A stretch of DNA of 64,000 nt from Fundidesulfovibrio magnetotacticus (GCF_013019105.1 NZ_BLTE01000012.1:1-64000), one strand, 5' to 3'; numbered from the stretch's first letter, positions 19,975 to 29,424 are shown. Notes: generated from the sequence alone by a model not told the origin. Numbers and translations: made by a program.

Positions 19975-20666
19975 CAAGTAACAAGACCGCCACCATCCTG
20001 GTCGTGGACGACGAAACGGCCATCCTGCGATTCCTGAAGCCCTTCCTTCAGGCCGAAGGCTACGCCGTGATCGAGGCCCGCACCGGACGCGAGGCTCTTG
20101 CCATGGCGTCATCCCACGAGCCGGGGGTCATCCTGCTTGATCTCGGGTTGCCTGACATGGACGGGGAGGAGATCATACAGGCGCTACCGCCCTGGAGCCG
20201 GGCGCGGGTGATCGTGGTGTCCGCGCGCGGTCGGGAGCAGGACAAGGTGTCAGCCCTGGACCTGGGCGCGAGCGACTACCTCACCAAGCCCTTCAGCCTG
20301 GCGGAGCTGGCTGCCAGGATTCGGGCGCTGCTGCGACGCGGGGCAACGGCGGACGCCCCGCCCTCGGGCAGCTACCGATTCGGCGACCTGTCCATCGACA
20401 TTGAGGCGCACGTGGTCCGTCTGGGCGGCGAAGAGGTCCACCTGACCCCCACGGAGTTCAAGATGCTGGCCTTCCTGGCGCGCCACGCGGGCAAGGTGGT
20501 CACCCACGGGCAGCTCCTCAAGGAGGTCTGGGGCAAGCACAGCCAGGGGCAGGAACACTACGTGCGCATCCACGTCCACAAGCTGCGCCAGAAGATCGAG
20601 CCCGATCCGGCCCGCCCCAGGCACCTGCACACGGAGACGGGGGTGGGGTACAGGTTCAAGGAGTAG
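19971..20666 (+). CDS. kdpE: KdpE response regulator
   Basis: 231-residue OmpR/PhoB-type regulator. The receiver has the acidic pair DDE, the phospho-acceptor in LLDLGLPDMDG, the switch region VVSARG and the Lys in LTKPF. The C-terminal winged helix ends with the expected TETGVGYRFKE. Its ATG overlaps the kdpD stop (ATGACA), giving coupled expression of the pair. It activates the kdp operon. Confidence 0.96.
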   Translation: MTSNKTATILVVDDETAILRFLKPFLQAEGYAVIEARTGREALAMASSHEPGVILLDLGLPDMDGEEIIQALPPWSRARVIVVSARGREQDKVSALDLGASDYLTKPFSLAELAARIRALLRRGATADAPPSGSYRFGDLSIDIEAHVVRLGGEEVHLTPTEFKMLAFLARHAGKVVTHGQLLKEVWGKHSQGQEHYVRIHVHKLRQKIEPDPARPRHLHTETGVGYRFKE

Positions 20667-20790
20667 CTGCCGGGAGTGCATGGCGCACGCGGCCCGGCGC
20701 CATCACCAGGGGAACCACCCTCAAGAATTGAGTGGTCCGAAGAACACCGGCAGGTCAGGCCCACAGAATTGGCCACAGATAAATTCCCAT

Positions 20791-20879
20791 AGAAAAATGG
20801 GCCATGATGGAACATCATGACCCATTGATTCCTCTGGTCGGGGCGGCGAGATTTGAACTCATGGCCCCCTGCGCCCAAG
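20791..20879 (-). repeat. Left att repeat: 3' fragment of tRNA-Pro with its terminator
   Basis: An 89-base stretch that aligns without gaps to 36568-36656 (74 identical positions by my count). It contains the downstream hairpin (ATGGGCCATGAT... ATCATGACCCAT) and the tRNA-Pro sequence from the anticodon loop through the T arm and CCA end (20835-20879), then diverges. There is no 5' half, so it is not a functional tRNA. This is the expected remnant when an element integrates into the 3' end of a tRNA gene. Confidence 0.75.
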
Positions 20880-21488
20880 AAATGGAAGGCGGAAATTGTC
20901 CATTGAAATAATAGGACAAAATGTGCAAAGGATAACAGTTCCCCGGGAAAACCAGACCCCCGTTGGGCCAGTCCGGTGATCCAGAGGTTAGCCAACGGAG
21001 GTGATCACTTGGAGGAGTTTTTTCGTTTCTTCGTTCGGTAGTTGCTTCGTTCAAGCTGGCTTGGATGAACTGGATGATTGGCGGTTGCGGTTGCTGGCAA
21101 TGTCATCGTGACTGCATCAAGGGCAGGATGGGTTCACATGGCGCGAGGATGGCCGAGGTGGTGACGATCGTCAATGGGCGCAAAATGCACGGCCACTCGT
21201 AAATAAACCGGGCCTGTGGATCGCAATCAATTGGCCGACTTCATCTTGCGCCGCCGTGAAGGCCGCGCCAGTCGCGCCGTTGCCCATGAGGAGCATGGTC
21301 GAGAGTCCTGGGGTGCCCGCTTTTCGAAGTCTCGTGGAACTGGGGTAGGCATCCGAGAAAGGTTTGCCAGTTTACAACCGATTCGACGTGTTATTATGCT
21401 GATCTGGGGCCTATGAGCCGAGAAGGCGTCTGCCCTGATTGACCCGTGGTGTTGCCATCATTCTGGGACTGGACTACGAAATGCAAAC
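20880..21488. other. Non-coding left edge of the genomic island
   Basis: About 600 bases of lower GC than the flanks, with no ORF that has both a ribosome site and coding character. It leads into the CheB-CheR gene, whose promoter presumably lies here. Confidence 0.5.
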
Positions 21489-24176
21489 ATGAGCGAAACA
21501 ACCTCCACCACTCCACTCAAGGGATCTTATAGCCCCGTTGCGCGCGGTGACATTAAGCGCCCCCAGCGCCGCAAGACTTCCGGGCCAAGCGTTATCGTTG
21601 GCATCGGAGCTTCAGCCGGGGGCCTGGACGCTTTGGAGAAATTCTTGCGCCATGTGCCAAAGGAATCCGGTATCGCGTTCGTGGTCGTTCAACACCTGGA
21701 CCCAACGAAACCTGGGACTCTGCCAGAGCTTCTCCAGCGTTTCACCGAAATGAAGGTGGTCCAGATCAAGGACCGCATGCGCGTCAAGCCCGACCAGGTC
21801 CATGTGATCCCCCCCGATGCCGATTTGTCCATCCTAAATGGGATCTTACACCTGATGAAGCCCTCGGCCCCGCGCGGCCTTAGGCTCCCCATCGACCATT
21901 TCCTGCGCTCCCTGGCCGATGACCGCAAGGAACAATGCGTTGGCGTGGTACTCTCCGGCATGGGGTCGGACGGTTTGGCGGGCATGCGCGCCATCAAGGA
22001 AAGCGGTGGTTTCACCCTTGCCCAGGAACCGGCCGAGGCGAAGTATGACAGCATGCCCAAGAGTGTGATCGACGCTGGGTTGGCGGACATCGTGGCCCCG
22101 GCCTCAGAGCTTCCCGAAAGAATCATCGGCGTTGCAGTTTCACGCCCGCTGCGCGCTGGCGGGTCTTTGCAAATCCCGGACAAGGGGGGCTGCTGGCTGG
22201 GCAAAATCCTAGTCACCTTGCGCGCGCGAACCAAGCAAGATTTCTCTGCCTACAAGAAGAGCACAATGTATCGCCGTATCGAGCGGCGTATGAATATTCA
22301 TAAGATCGACCGGATCGAGACCTATGCCCGCATGCTGCAAGAGAATCCCCAGGAGACGGCTCTGCTCTTCAAGGAACTGTTGATCGGCGTGACCAGCTTT
22401 TTCCGCGACCCGGAGGCTTGGGAGCACCTGCGGACACGAACCCTGCCGGAACTCTTGAGCGGGCTGCCGGACGGAGGGGCGCTTCGGGCCTGGGTTCCGG
22501 GCTGCTCCACGGGCGAGGAGGCATATTCCCTGGCCATCACATTCAAGGAGGCGGTCGAGGCCTTAAACTCCAGCGCTCTCTATTCGTTGCAAATTTTCGC
22601 CACGGACCTGGACCCGGACGCCATTGAAGCCGCCCGGCAAGGGACATATACGGCAAACATCGAGGGCGACGTTCCGGGCGAGCTTCTGGCCCGTTACTTC
22701 ACCGCTGAAAACGGCAGCTATCGCGTGGTCAAGTCCATACGCGAGATGGTTGTCTTCGCTACGCAAAACGTCATCGGCGATCCCCCATTCACCAGAATTG
22801 ACCTCCTGACTTGCCGCAACCTGCTCATCTACCTGGAGCAGGAGCAGCAGAGCAAGCTTCTGGCTCTGTTCGCCTACAGCCTCAACGAAGGGGGAGTCCT
22901 ATTCCTGGGCAGCGCGGAGTCCATTGGCGGCGCGAGTGACCATTTTTATCCCTTGGACGGAAAATTTCGCATCTTCCGCCGCGCAGATCGGTCAGGCAAA
23001 ATGTTCGCGGTGATGACGCTGCCCCACTTCCAGCCGTTGCCACCTGCCCTGCCCGCGCCGGAGGCGTCCATCTCCTCTTCGCCGTCGAAGAACTTGCAGG
23101 ACATGGCCGATCAGTTCCTGTTGAGCCGCTTCACTCCTGCAGCCGTACTGGTCAACGAGGCCGGGGAAATACTGTACATCAACGGCCGCACCGGAAACTA
23201 CTTGGAACCGGCGGCCGGCAAGGTCAACTGGAACGTCCTGGCCATGGCCAGGGAAGGCTTGCGCAACGAACTGACCATAGCCTTCCAGACGGTGCGAAAG
23301 CACGGGTCGATCACACTACGCAACCTCAAAGTGGAGGCAGGTGGAAAGGTTCGAGCGGTTGACGTTTCGATCCAGGCCATTGAAGAGCCCCAATCCCTGC
23401 GCGGAATGGTTATGCTGACCTTCTCCGAACAGAACACTCCGCCAAGAAAATGTTCAACGCGAGGCAAGAAGGGGGTTGCCGCACTGGAACGACAGGAGCA
23501 TCTGGAGCATGAACTAGAACAAATGCGATTTGTATTGCGGACAACTGTTGAAGAGATGCAGGCTTCTCAGGAAGAGCTCAAATCTGCAAACGAAGAGCTG
23601 CAGTCAACGAATGAGGAACTGCAGTCAACGAACGAAGAGCTGACCACGTCTCGTGAAGAGATGCAGTCATTGAACGAGGAATTGCAAACTCTGAACGCAG
23701 AGCTTCAAGACAAGGTAGACGAGTTGTCCATGACCAACGACGACATGGAAAACTTGCTCAACAGCACAGAAATCGCCACAATCTTTCTGGATGAGAAATT
23801 CCGCATCCGCCGATTCACTCCGCAGGCCACCGCCATCGTCAAACTCATCCCTGGAGACGTCGGCCGTCCTCTAGCAGACTTGGTCTCCGACCTGCCCTAT
23901 CCCGCACTTTTCGACGAGGCCGCCGAAGTTCTGCGCACCCTGGTGTACGTTGAGCGGGAGATTTCTGTCCGCGACGGACGCTGGTTCATGATGCGCATCA
24001 ACCCCTACCGGACTCGCGACAACCGAATCGACGGCGTCGTGCTCACCTTCCACGACATCTCACAAGCCAAACGCCTGGAAGCCAGGCTGCGTGAAACGAG
24101 CGCCAAGTTTGAAGAACTTGCCGGGATTGGGACGGGCGTGGTTGTTCCAGCCAATGAAACAAAAGGACGGCTCTAA
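21489..24176 (+). CDS. CheB-CheR-PAS fusion chemosensory protein
   Basis: 895 residues. The N-terminal CheB methylesterase domain has the Ser-His-Asp set in GIGASAGG, VVQHLDP and GMGSDG. The CheR methyltransferase domain follows (about 250-500; TSFFRDPEAW, GCSTGEEAYSLAI, ATDLDPDAIEAARQG). A PAS-like domain, a long coiled coil of repeated EELQSTNEEL units (about 690-745) and a terminal PAS domain complete it. There is no receiver on the CheB part and no kinase domain; the kinase is probably the next gene, 65 bases downstream. Codon use is less GC-rich than in the flanking chromosome. Such fusions probably act in protein methylation signalling rather than classical chemotaxis. Confidence 0.9.
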   Translation: MSETTSTTPLKGSYSPVARGDIKRPQRRKTSGPSVIVGIGASAGGLDALEKFLRHVPKESGIAFVVVQHLDPTKPGTLPELLQRFTEMKVVQIKDRMRVKPDQVHVIPPDADLSILNGILHLMKPSAPRGLRLPIDHFLRSLADDRKEQCVGVVLSGMGSDGLAGMRAIKESGGFTLAQEPAEAKYDSMPKSVIDAGLADIVAPASELPERIIGVAVSRPLRAGGSLQIPDKGGCWLGKILVTLRARTKQDFSAYKKSTMYRRIERRMNIHKIDRIETYARMLQENPQETALLFKELLIGVTSFFRDPEAWEHLRTRTLPELLSGLPDGGALRAWVPGCSTGEEAYSLAITFKEAVEALNSSALYSLQIFATDLDPDAIEAARQGTYTANIEGDVPGELLARYFTAENGSYRVVKSIREMVVFATQNVIGDPPFTRIDLLTCRNLLIYLEQEQQSKLLALFAYSLNEGGVLFLGSAESIGGASDHFYPLDGKFRIFRRADRSGKMFAVMTLPHFQPLPPALPAPEASISSSPSKNLQDMADQFLLSRFTPAAVLVNEAGEILYINGRTGNYLEPAAGKVNWNVLAMAREGLRNELTIAFQTVRKHGSITLRNLKVEAGGKVRAVDVSIQAIEEPQSLRGMVMLTFSEQNTPPRKCSTRGKKGVAALERQEHLEHELEQMRFVLRTTVEEMQASQEELKSANEELQSTNEELQSTNEELTTSREEMQSLNEELQTLNAELQDKVDELSMTNDDMENLLNSTEIATIFLDEKFRIRRFTPQATAIVKLIPGDVGRPLADLVSDLPYPALFDEAAEVLRTLVYVEREISVRDGRWFMMRINPYRTRDNRIDGVVLTFHDISQAKRLEARLRETSAKFEELAGIGTGVVVPANETKGRL

Positions 24177-24241
24177 AGCGGCTGTATAAAACATCGGCTT
24201 CGTTGTCGTGTAGGCCAAACTGAAAAGGCTAGACAAGCGCT

Positions 24242-25564
24242 ATGCACAATTCGGACAATAAGGCGGATCCCACTGAGAAGCTTCGCAGCAGGGCCGAAGC
24301 ACGACTGAAAGCCTCCGGGTGGACGATCGCTGACGCTCAGATTCTGCACGACGCACGGACACTCGTCCATGAATTGCAAGTCCACCAGATCGAGCTGGAA
24401 ATACAAAACCAGGAACTTAGGCTGGCCCAAGAAGACACCGAGACAGCCTTGCGCCAGTATACCGATCTCTACGAGTATGCGCCTGTCGGTTACGCCACGC
24501 TTGATCACAGCGGCCTCATCCTGCGGGCCAATCTCGCATGTTCCTCGCTCTTGGACACTCCCCGCGAAGAACTGGTTGGCCGGGACTTTAATGCCTTTGT
24601 GCCAAAATCGCTACGGGCTGACTTCGCCGGGTTCCTCGACATGCTCTGCTTCGGCGAGACATCCGGCGGGCTGTCCGGTAAGGCAGAGATGACCTTGCGG
24701 TTACGCAGAGGGAGGCGCTTAGACGATTCGGTTACCACCCTGCTGCAGGGGATTCCCGAGGCAGGCGGGAAGTCTTGCCGGATCGCCCTGACCGACCTTA
24801 CGGAGCGTAAAAAGCTTGAAGACGACTTGATCCGGGCCAGGGATCAGGCCGAAGCGGCGACTCGGGCGAAATCAGAATTCCTGGCTTGCATGAGCCACGA
24901 AATCCGTACGCCGCTCCAGGGTATACTGGGTACGTTGCAACTGTTGGGTTTCTCCCCTCTAAGCCAAGCGCAGGCCCAGCATGTTACCTTGGCCATCAAG
25001 TCCTCCAATCGGCTTACCCGGCTGCTGACCGACATTCTCGATCTAGCCCAGTTGGAAGCGGGAAAGCTCGCCCTCATGGCCGCCGAGTTTTCCCTGGAGG
25101 ACGTGCGTTCCTCCATCCTGGAGATTTTCTCCTTGCGGGTAGCCGGGAAGGGCATCCGGTTCAGTTTCGAGATCGATCCCCAACTGCCGCCGACGCTTAT
25201 TGGCGACGACGTCCGTCTCCAGCAGATCCTGCTCAACCTGACCGGCAACGCGCTGAAGTTCACGGACCAAGGGTTTGTCCGCGTGGAGGCTAGACTCGGG
25301 GCAACCATTACGAACCGCATGGTGGAGGTCGAGTTCACCGTGAACGATTCCGGCTGCGGCATCCCCCAGGGGAAGCTGGCCCGGATTTTCGACCCCTTCG
25401 AGCAGGCCTTAGACCCATCAGAGAAATGCCGAGGCGGCGTGGGGCTGGGCCTAGCCATCGTCAAGCGATTGACCGATTTGATGGGTGGAACGGTGGAGGC
25501 GCAAAGCGTCCTCGGCCAAGGGACCACGGTGCGCTTCACAGCCCCTTTTATCTTGCCAGAGTGA
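24242..25564 (+). CDS. Cytoplasmic PAS histidine kinase
   Basis: 440 residues with no membrane helix. A helical N-terminus (LVHELQVHQIELEIQNQEL, a segment common in partners of CheB/CheR fusions) leads into a PAS domain (about 70-185), HisKA (FLACMSHEIRTPLQGILG) and HATPase_c (N box NLTGNALKFTD; G boxes DSGCGIP and GVGLGLAI). It is likely co-transcribed with the CheB-CheR-PAS fusion. No receiver domain is attached and no response regulator follows; the locus was interrupted by an IS. Confidence 0.88.
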   Translation: MHNSDNKADPTEKLRSRAEARLKASGWTIADAQILHDARTLVHELQVHQIELEIQNQELRLAQEDTETALRQYTDLYEYAPVGYATLDHSGLILRANLACSSLLDTPREELVGRDFNAFVPKSLRADFAGFLDMLCFGETSGGLSGKAEMTLRLRRGRRLDDSVTTLLQGIPEAGGKSCRIALTDLTERKKLEDDLIRARDQAEAATRAKSEFLACMSHEIRTPLQGILGTLQLLGFSPLSQAQAQHVTLAIKSSNRLTRLLTDILDLAQLEAGKLALMAAEFSLEDVRSSILEIFSLRVAGKGIRFSFEIDPQLPPTLIGDDVRLQQILLNLTGNALKFTDQGFVRVEARLGATITNRMVEVEFTVNDSGCGIPQGKLARIFDPFEQALDPSEKCRGGVGLGLAIVKRLTDLMGGTVEAQSVLGQGTTVRFTAPFILPE

Positions 25565-25586
25565 GTTCCTCTGCACATCCTAATGA

Positions 25587-25736
25587 TCCAGAGTGGTGGA
25601 CAAGGTCGTAATCGAGGACTGGCAGATGCTTTACAATGAGGTCCGGCACCACTCAAGCCTGGGCGCGATGACCCCTAAGCTTACGAGGACGTCCCGCCTC
25701 CAGATGGAGGAGGCGGGCCTTTTCTGTTGGGACTAG
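25587..25736 (+). pseudogene. 3' remnant of an IS3-type transposase (OrfB)
   Basis: An open frame between stops codes IEDWQMLYNEVRHHSSLGAM followed by TPKLTR. This matches the C-terminal end of IS3-family integrases, usually W...YN..RPHSSLG..TP. No catalytic residues remain and there is no start codon. The conserved Pro of RPHSSL is His here, consistent with decay. Confidence 0.65.
25692..25724 (+). terminator. Rho-independent terminator-like hairpin
   Basis: CCCGCCTCC-agat-GGAGGaGGCGGG followed by CCTTTT, inside the IS remnant. It would end transcription from the upstream CheB-CheR / kinase pair. Confidence 0.55.
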
Positions 25737-26118
25737 ACGATAATAGGCCTCGCTGACCGGCGCGAGAGCGGGGGGGGGCTGGACCGCCAAGGGTGTGCCG
25801 TGGGCGCTCCTGCACACGCAGTTTCGGCACAATTTGGGGGTGGTTTTCTGCTGGTCTGTGGGAGCCTGGGAACAGGGCCGAACAGGGGGCCGCGCGTGCT
25901 CCCCAACGGGCTCACTTTTTGTGTGCAGCGACACTTAGTGTTGTGCCAGGTCTGATCCGGGATATGGCGGGCAAAACCGGGACATAGTGGGACGGGAAGG
26001 CCCGGCGGGGGCTGGTTTGCGGGCGCGACGCGGAAAAATATGGGCGCGCGGGCGAATGGCGGCGGCGACAGTTAAGATTGGCCTGGTCGTGTCGCTGGCG
26101 ACGGTTAGTTTTGGCGCC
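25737..26118. other. Non-coding stretch at the presumed left end of the Mu-like remnant
   Basis: No gene seen. It contains two 15-bp direct repeats with consensus CCGGGAYATRGYGGG (25957-25971 and 25977-25991), exactly 20 bases apart, just outside the repressor gene. That is where Mu-like phages carry transposase-binding end sites. The element terminus is not defined. Confidence 0.4.
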
Positions 26119-26808
26119 TCAACGGGCCTCGCGGCACCACCAGATTACACGGCCGATGATCCGAACGCCATCGGAGAGGTCGCCGCGCATGTCGATCTCA
26201 ATCGCAGGAAACAGCGTATTGTAGCTCCTCAGGATGAGCTTGCCCGGGGCCTTTTCCAGCACCTTGACGACTACCTCCTCATCCATGCCAACAGCGTAGA
26301 TGCAGCCAGCAATGATCTTGCGTTGGCTCTGGTCAATCAACAGCGTGTCTCCGCTCTTGATTTCCGGTTCCATTGAGTCGCCGGACACGTCCATCAACAC
26401 CATCTCTCTGGAGTTGCCTTTGCGTTTAACGAATTCCGTCCTAAACGCGTAGAGGCCGACGACCTCGTCCCCTGTCTCCAGGCTGCCACCGCCTGCGCTC
26501 AGACGTGCTTTGACCTTTGGAATCATCACAATTTCAGGCTCGCAGACCGTTGAGACGAGTGGTGCTGGTGCGGTTTGCCCGTCAGTTCCACCCCGGAGCA
26601 TCGGGCCTTCTCCAAGAAGAATCCAGGCGGGGTTTGCATAGAATTTTGAGCTTAGGATGGCCAGGAACTCTGCGTTTGGCTGGTTTACGCCACGCTCATA
26701 CGCCCGCAGGGTGTTGCGGTTGACCCCCAGGAGTTGCGCAAACTCCTCCTGGTTAAGCTCCCCTCTGATGGTTTTTATACGGTCCCCTAGGGCAGTGGCG
26801 GTGTGCAA
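26119..26808 (-). CDS. Prophage CI-type repressor (XRE HTH + S24 peptidase)
   Basis: 229 residues. The N-terminal XRE helix-turn-helix is clear (LNQEEFAQLLGVNRNTLRAYERG). The C-terminal LexA/CI self-cleavage domain has the Ser in DVSGDSMEPEIKSGD and the Lys in VVVKVLEKAPGK. It would keep the prophage silent and be lost during DNA damage. The chosen start is TTG 26808, eight bases after GGAGG; an in-frame TTG at 26853 lacks a ribosome site. Its opposite orientation to the next genes matches the c/ner layout of Mu-like phages. Confidence 0.85.
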   Translation of the reverse strand: MHTATALGDRIKTIRGELNQEEFAQLLGVNRNTLRAYERGVNQPNAEFLAILSSKFYANPAWILLGEGPMLRGGTDGQTAPAPLVSTVCEPEIVMIPKVKARLSAGGGSLETGDEVVGLYAFRTEFVKRKGNSREMVLMDVSGDSMEPEIKSGDTLLIDQSQRKIIAGCIYAVGMDEEVVVKVLEKAPGKLILRSYNTLFPAIEIDMRGDLSDGVRIIGRVIWWCREAR

Positions 26809-27066
26809 GAGTTTACCCTCCAGTAGTCTTGCAGGAACTTTTGCACCACGCAAAGCCCAACATCCTAGAAATATTGCACAAAATAATATCTCAGAATTTT
26901 GAACTCCTGCACTGAAATCTATTGCTTGCGGATAGAATTTCGTGCATTTTGGGCTTGCGGGCGGTAGACAACAACACTTCGCAAGTCACCTCTACCCGCC
27001 TCGCATGACAGGGTCAACGTCCAGACCGACACCAAGTTCGGACGGGGCTTCAAACCGGAGCGGAGC
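26809..27066. promoter_or_regulatory. Divergent operator/promoter region of the Mu-like early genes
   Basis: An AT-rich block (about 26868-26950), very unlike the surrounding GC-rich DNA, between the repressor and the rightward early genes. It includes TTGCACAAAAT and the related GTGCATTTTG, which could be repressor or Ner half-sites. Exact boxes cannot be fixed by eye. Confidence 0.45.
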
Positions 27067-27510
27067 ATGCGGCAACTCAGCCTCTTCGATGCAAGCGATG
27101 CGCACAGCCTGGCGGGCCTGATGTCCGCCGTGCGGGCGGCAATGAACGCCGCAGCCGGATCGAGCGAAGACGGCCGCAAGCTACTCGTGGATCGCCTGAA
27201 CTCCCTGGCCTCCAGCGCCAATGTTCGCCTGACGGCGGGCAACGCCAAGTCGATCAGCAAGGACACCTTGGACAAATGGCTGTCCCCTTCGGACCGCGAC
27301 CACCCGCCGTCGCTCATGGCGGTCGTGGTGATGTGCCTTGCAACGGGCGATGCCGGAGCGATCCGGGAGATGCTCAGGCCGCTCGGGCTGGACGTGATGA
27401 CGCAGGAGGACAGGAAGCTGCGCGACTACGGCCGGGCGGTGATCGAGGAAAAGTCCAGGGCGCGGGCGAAACGACGGTTGGAGGAAGAACTTCTTGAGGG
27501 GGTGAGGTGA
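27067..27510 (+). CDS. Early prophage protein, unknown function
   Basis: 147 residues, soluble, Arg/Ala-rich with a basic, helical C-terminus (EEKSRARAKRRLEEELLEG). It follows the divergent operator and overlaps the next gene by TGATG, so it is the first early gene. The central segment (ISKDTLDKWLSPSDRDHPPSL) looks like part of a DNA-binding domain as seen in phage regulatory proteins. I do not recognise the family. Confidence 0.7.
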   Translation: MRQLSLFDASDAHSLAGLMSAVRAAMNAAAGSSEDGRKLLVDRLNSLASSANVRLTAGNAKSISKDTLDKWLSPSDRDHPPSLMAVVVMCLATGDAGAIREMLRPLGLDVMTQEDRKLRDYGRAVIEEKSRARAKRRLEEELLEGVR

Positions 27511-27743
27511 TGGCGGCTGTCGGCAGGAAACGCGAGGCCTGGCGCATCCGGGAGTTTCTGGACGGCCTGGGCATGTGCATGGCCGACGTGGCCAGGGACC
27601 TGGGCCTTTCGCGCAACCTGGTGGGGGAGACCGTGAAGGGCGCTCGGAACAACAAAAAGGTCCTGGACTACCTCCGCGAGCTGGGTTGCCCGGAGAAGTG
27701 GCTGGACCTTCCGGAAGCCGTAAAGGCCAGAAAGGCTGCGTGA
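27510..27743 (+). CDS. Small HTH DNA-binding protein, Ner-like
   Basis: 77 residues with a probable helix-turn-helix (MADVARDLGLSRNLVGETVK, about 21-40) and a Lys-rich tail. Its position directly before the transposase and divergent from the repressor is that of ner in Mu, which shuts down early transcription. ATG 27510 overlaps the previous stop. Assignment to Ner is by position and HTH. Confidence 0.65.
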   Translation: MAAVGRKREAWRIREFLDGLGMCMADVARDLGLSRNLVGETVKGARNNKKVLDYLRELGCPEKWLDLPEAVKARKAA

Positions 27744-27747
27744 CGAC

Positions 27748-29424
27748 ATGCGTGACGCATACACGGCTCAGGACATTGCGACGGCGGTGACGATGGACGC
27801 AAGCAGCATCCATCGCCGCGCCAGCCGTGAGGGGTGGGCGTTTCGCCCGCGCCAGGGCCGTGGCGGCGGGCGGGAATTCCTCCCTGCCTCCCTCCCCGCA
27901 GACATCCGCGAGGCCCTGGTGCGCGTCTCCGCGTCCGAGGCGGCCTCCGCCGGGCGCAGGGAGGCCCTGGCCCTGCGGTTGAACGAGGATTTGAACGCCC
28001 GCGCCGCGTCCGCCTCGCGTCAGGAGGGCCTGGCCCGGATCGTCTGCCTGTCCGGCCGCGCCCGCTCCCGCGCCGAGGCCCGGGCCGCCCTGGTGGCCGC
28101 CTGCAGCGACTTCACCGCCCAGGCGGGCCTTGGCCGCCGCGCCGGGCGCGAGCTGTTCGCGGTGCAGTACAACGCCCAGGCCATCACCGTGGACGCGGAG
28201 ATCCGCGCGCTGGTCTCCAAGGTGTGCGCCAACTCGCTGCACAACTGGGAGAAGACCCTGGAGCGCGAGGGCTTGGCGCGCCTGGCCGGAAACTACGGGC
28301 AGCATCGCCGGGGCTCGGGCGTGATCGACTCCAACCCCGAGCTGCGCCAGTTCGTGCTGGCCATGCTGGTGGACCACCCCCACGCGGACGCCAAAAACAT
28401 TTCGCGCGCAATCGACGCCCGTTTTCACGACCAGAATTTGCGCGTCTCATTGCGCAATCTGCAACGCTGGCTGCGCTCCTGGAAGGAGCAGAACGCCCAA
28501 CTGCACACGGCGATGACCAACCCAGACGCCTGGCGCTCCAAGTACAAGGCGGCGGGAGGCAGCGCCTCCGCGCACATTCTGCGCCTCAACCAGCGCTGGG
28601 AGATCGACTCCACCCTGGGCGACGTGATGCTCGCCGACGGCAAGCGTCACGCCGTCATCGGGTGCGTCGACGTGTACTCCCGCCGGCACAAGCTCCACGT
28701 GGCCCGCACCAGCTCCTCGGCCGGCGTGCTCTCGCTGCTGCGCCGCTGCCTGCTGGACTGGGGCATCCCGGAGGAGCTGGGCACCGACAACGGCCAGGAC
28801 TACACGAGCCGCCAGGTGCAGTCGGTCCTGGCCGGGCTGGACATCCGCCAGGATCTCGCCCCGCCCTTCACCCCGGAACACAAGCCGTTCGTCGAGCGCG
28901 CTTTCCGGACGTTCTCGCACGGCCTCCTGGAGCTTTGCGGCGGCTACATCGGCCACGACGTAGCCGAGCGCAAGGCCATCGAATCACGCCGCAGCATGGC
29001 CAACCGGCTGTTCAAAACCGGGCAGTCCGTTGAACTGCGCATGACGCCGGAAGAGCTGCAAGCGTTCTGCGACCGCTGGACGGACACGGTCTTTGCCCAC
29101 GATCCCCACGCCGGGTTGAACGGCCGTTCCCCCTGGCAGATGGCCGCCGCGTGGACCGAACCCGTGGCCCGCATCCAGGACGAACGCGCCCTGGACGTGC
29201 TCCTGCTGCCTGCTGCGGACGGCGACGGCATGCGCCGCATCGCCAAGAAGGGCATCAAGCTGGGCGGTGCCTGGTACGACAGCCCGGCCCTGGGCGGCCA
29301 TGAGGGCCAAAGCGTCCGCGTGCTGGTGGATGACGGAGACCTGGGCTCCTGCCACGTGTTCCTCTCTTCCGGGGATGGCTGGGAGTGGCTGAGGGCGGGC
29401 TTGCGGTGGTCGGCCATCAGCTAG
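27748..29424 (+). CDS. MuA-like DDE transposase, C-terminally truncated
   Basis: 558 residues, compared with 663 in MuA. The N-terminus is a winged-helix end-binding domain (TAQDIATAVTMDASSIHRRA). The integrase core has the acidic triad in WEIDST (D287), GTDNGQDY (D347) and KPFVERAF (E383), followed by a beta-barrel domain. The C-terminal region that contacts MuB in Mu is missing: the frame stops abruptly at 29424, where it meets a gene fragment on the other strand, and no MuB-like ATPase follows. Catalysis may be intact but normal replicative transposition is doubtful. Confidence 0.85.
   Translation: MRDAYTAQDIATAVTMDASSIHRRASREGWAFRPRQGRGGGREFLPASLPADIREALVRVSASEAASAGRREALALRLNEDLNARAASASRQEGLARIVCLSGRARSRAEARAALVAACSDFTAQAGLGRRAGRELFAVQYNAQAITVDAEIRALVSKVCANSLHNWEKTLEREGLARLAGNYGQHRRGSGVIDSNPELRQFVLAMLVDHPHADAKNISRAIDARFHDQNLRVSLRNLQRWLRSWKEQNAQLHTAMTNPDAWRSKYKAAGGSASAHILRLNQRWEIDSTLGDVMLADGKRHAVIGCVDVYSRRHKLHVARTSSSAGVLSLLRRCLLDWGIPEELGTDNGQDYTSRQVQSVLAGLDIRQDLAPPFTPEHKPFVERAFRTFSHGLLELCGGYIGHDVAERKAIESRRSMANRLFKTGQSVELRMTPEELQAFCDRWTDTVFAHDPHAGLNGRSPWQMAAAWTEPVARIQDERALDVLLLPAADGDGMRRIAKKGIKLGGAWYDSPALGGHEGQSVRVLVDDGDLGSCHVFLSSGDGWEWLRAGLRWSAIS

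Noticed and set aside
20835-20879. Second functional tRNA-Pro
   Set aside because: Only the 3' half is present; no D arm or 5' acceptor strand.
20558-20995. Possible 145-residue minus-strand protein over the left att repeat
   Set aside because: It overlaps kdpE and reads through the tRNA fragment; the peptide is of the kind often falsely called over tRNA genes.
25987-26376. 129-residue plus-strand ORF with a possible signal peptide opposite the repressor
   Set aside because: Most of it is antisense to the repressor, whose motifs are clear; no ribosome site.
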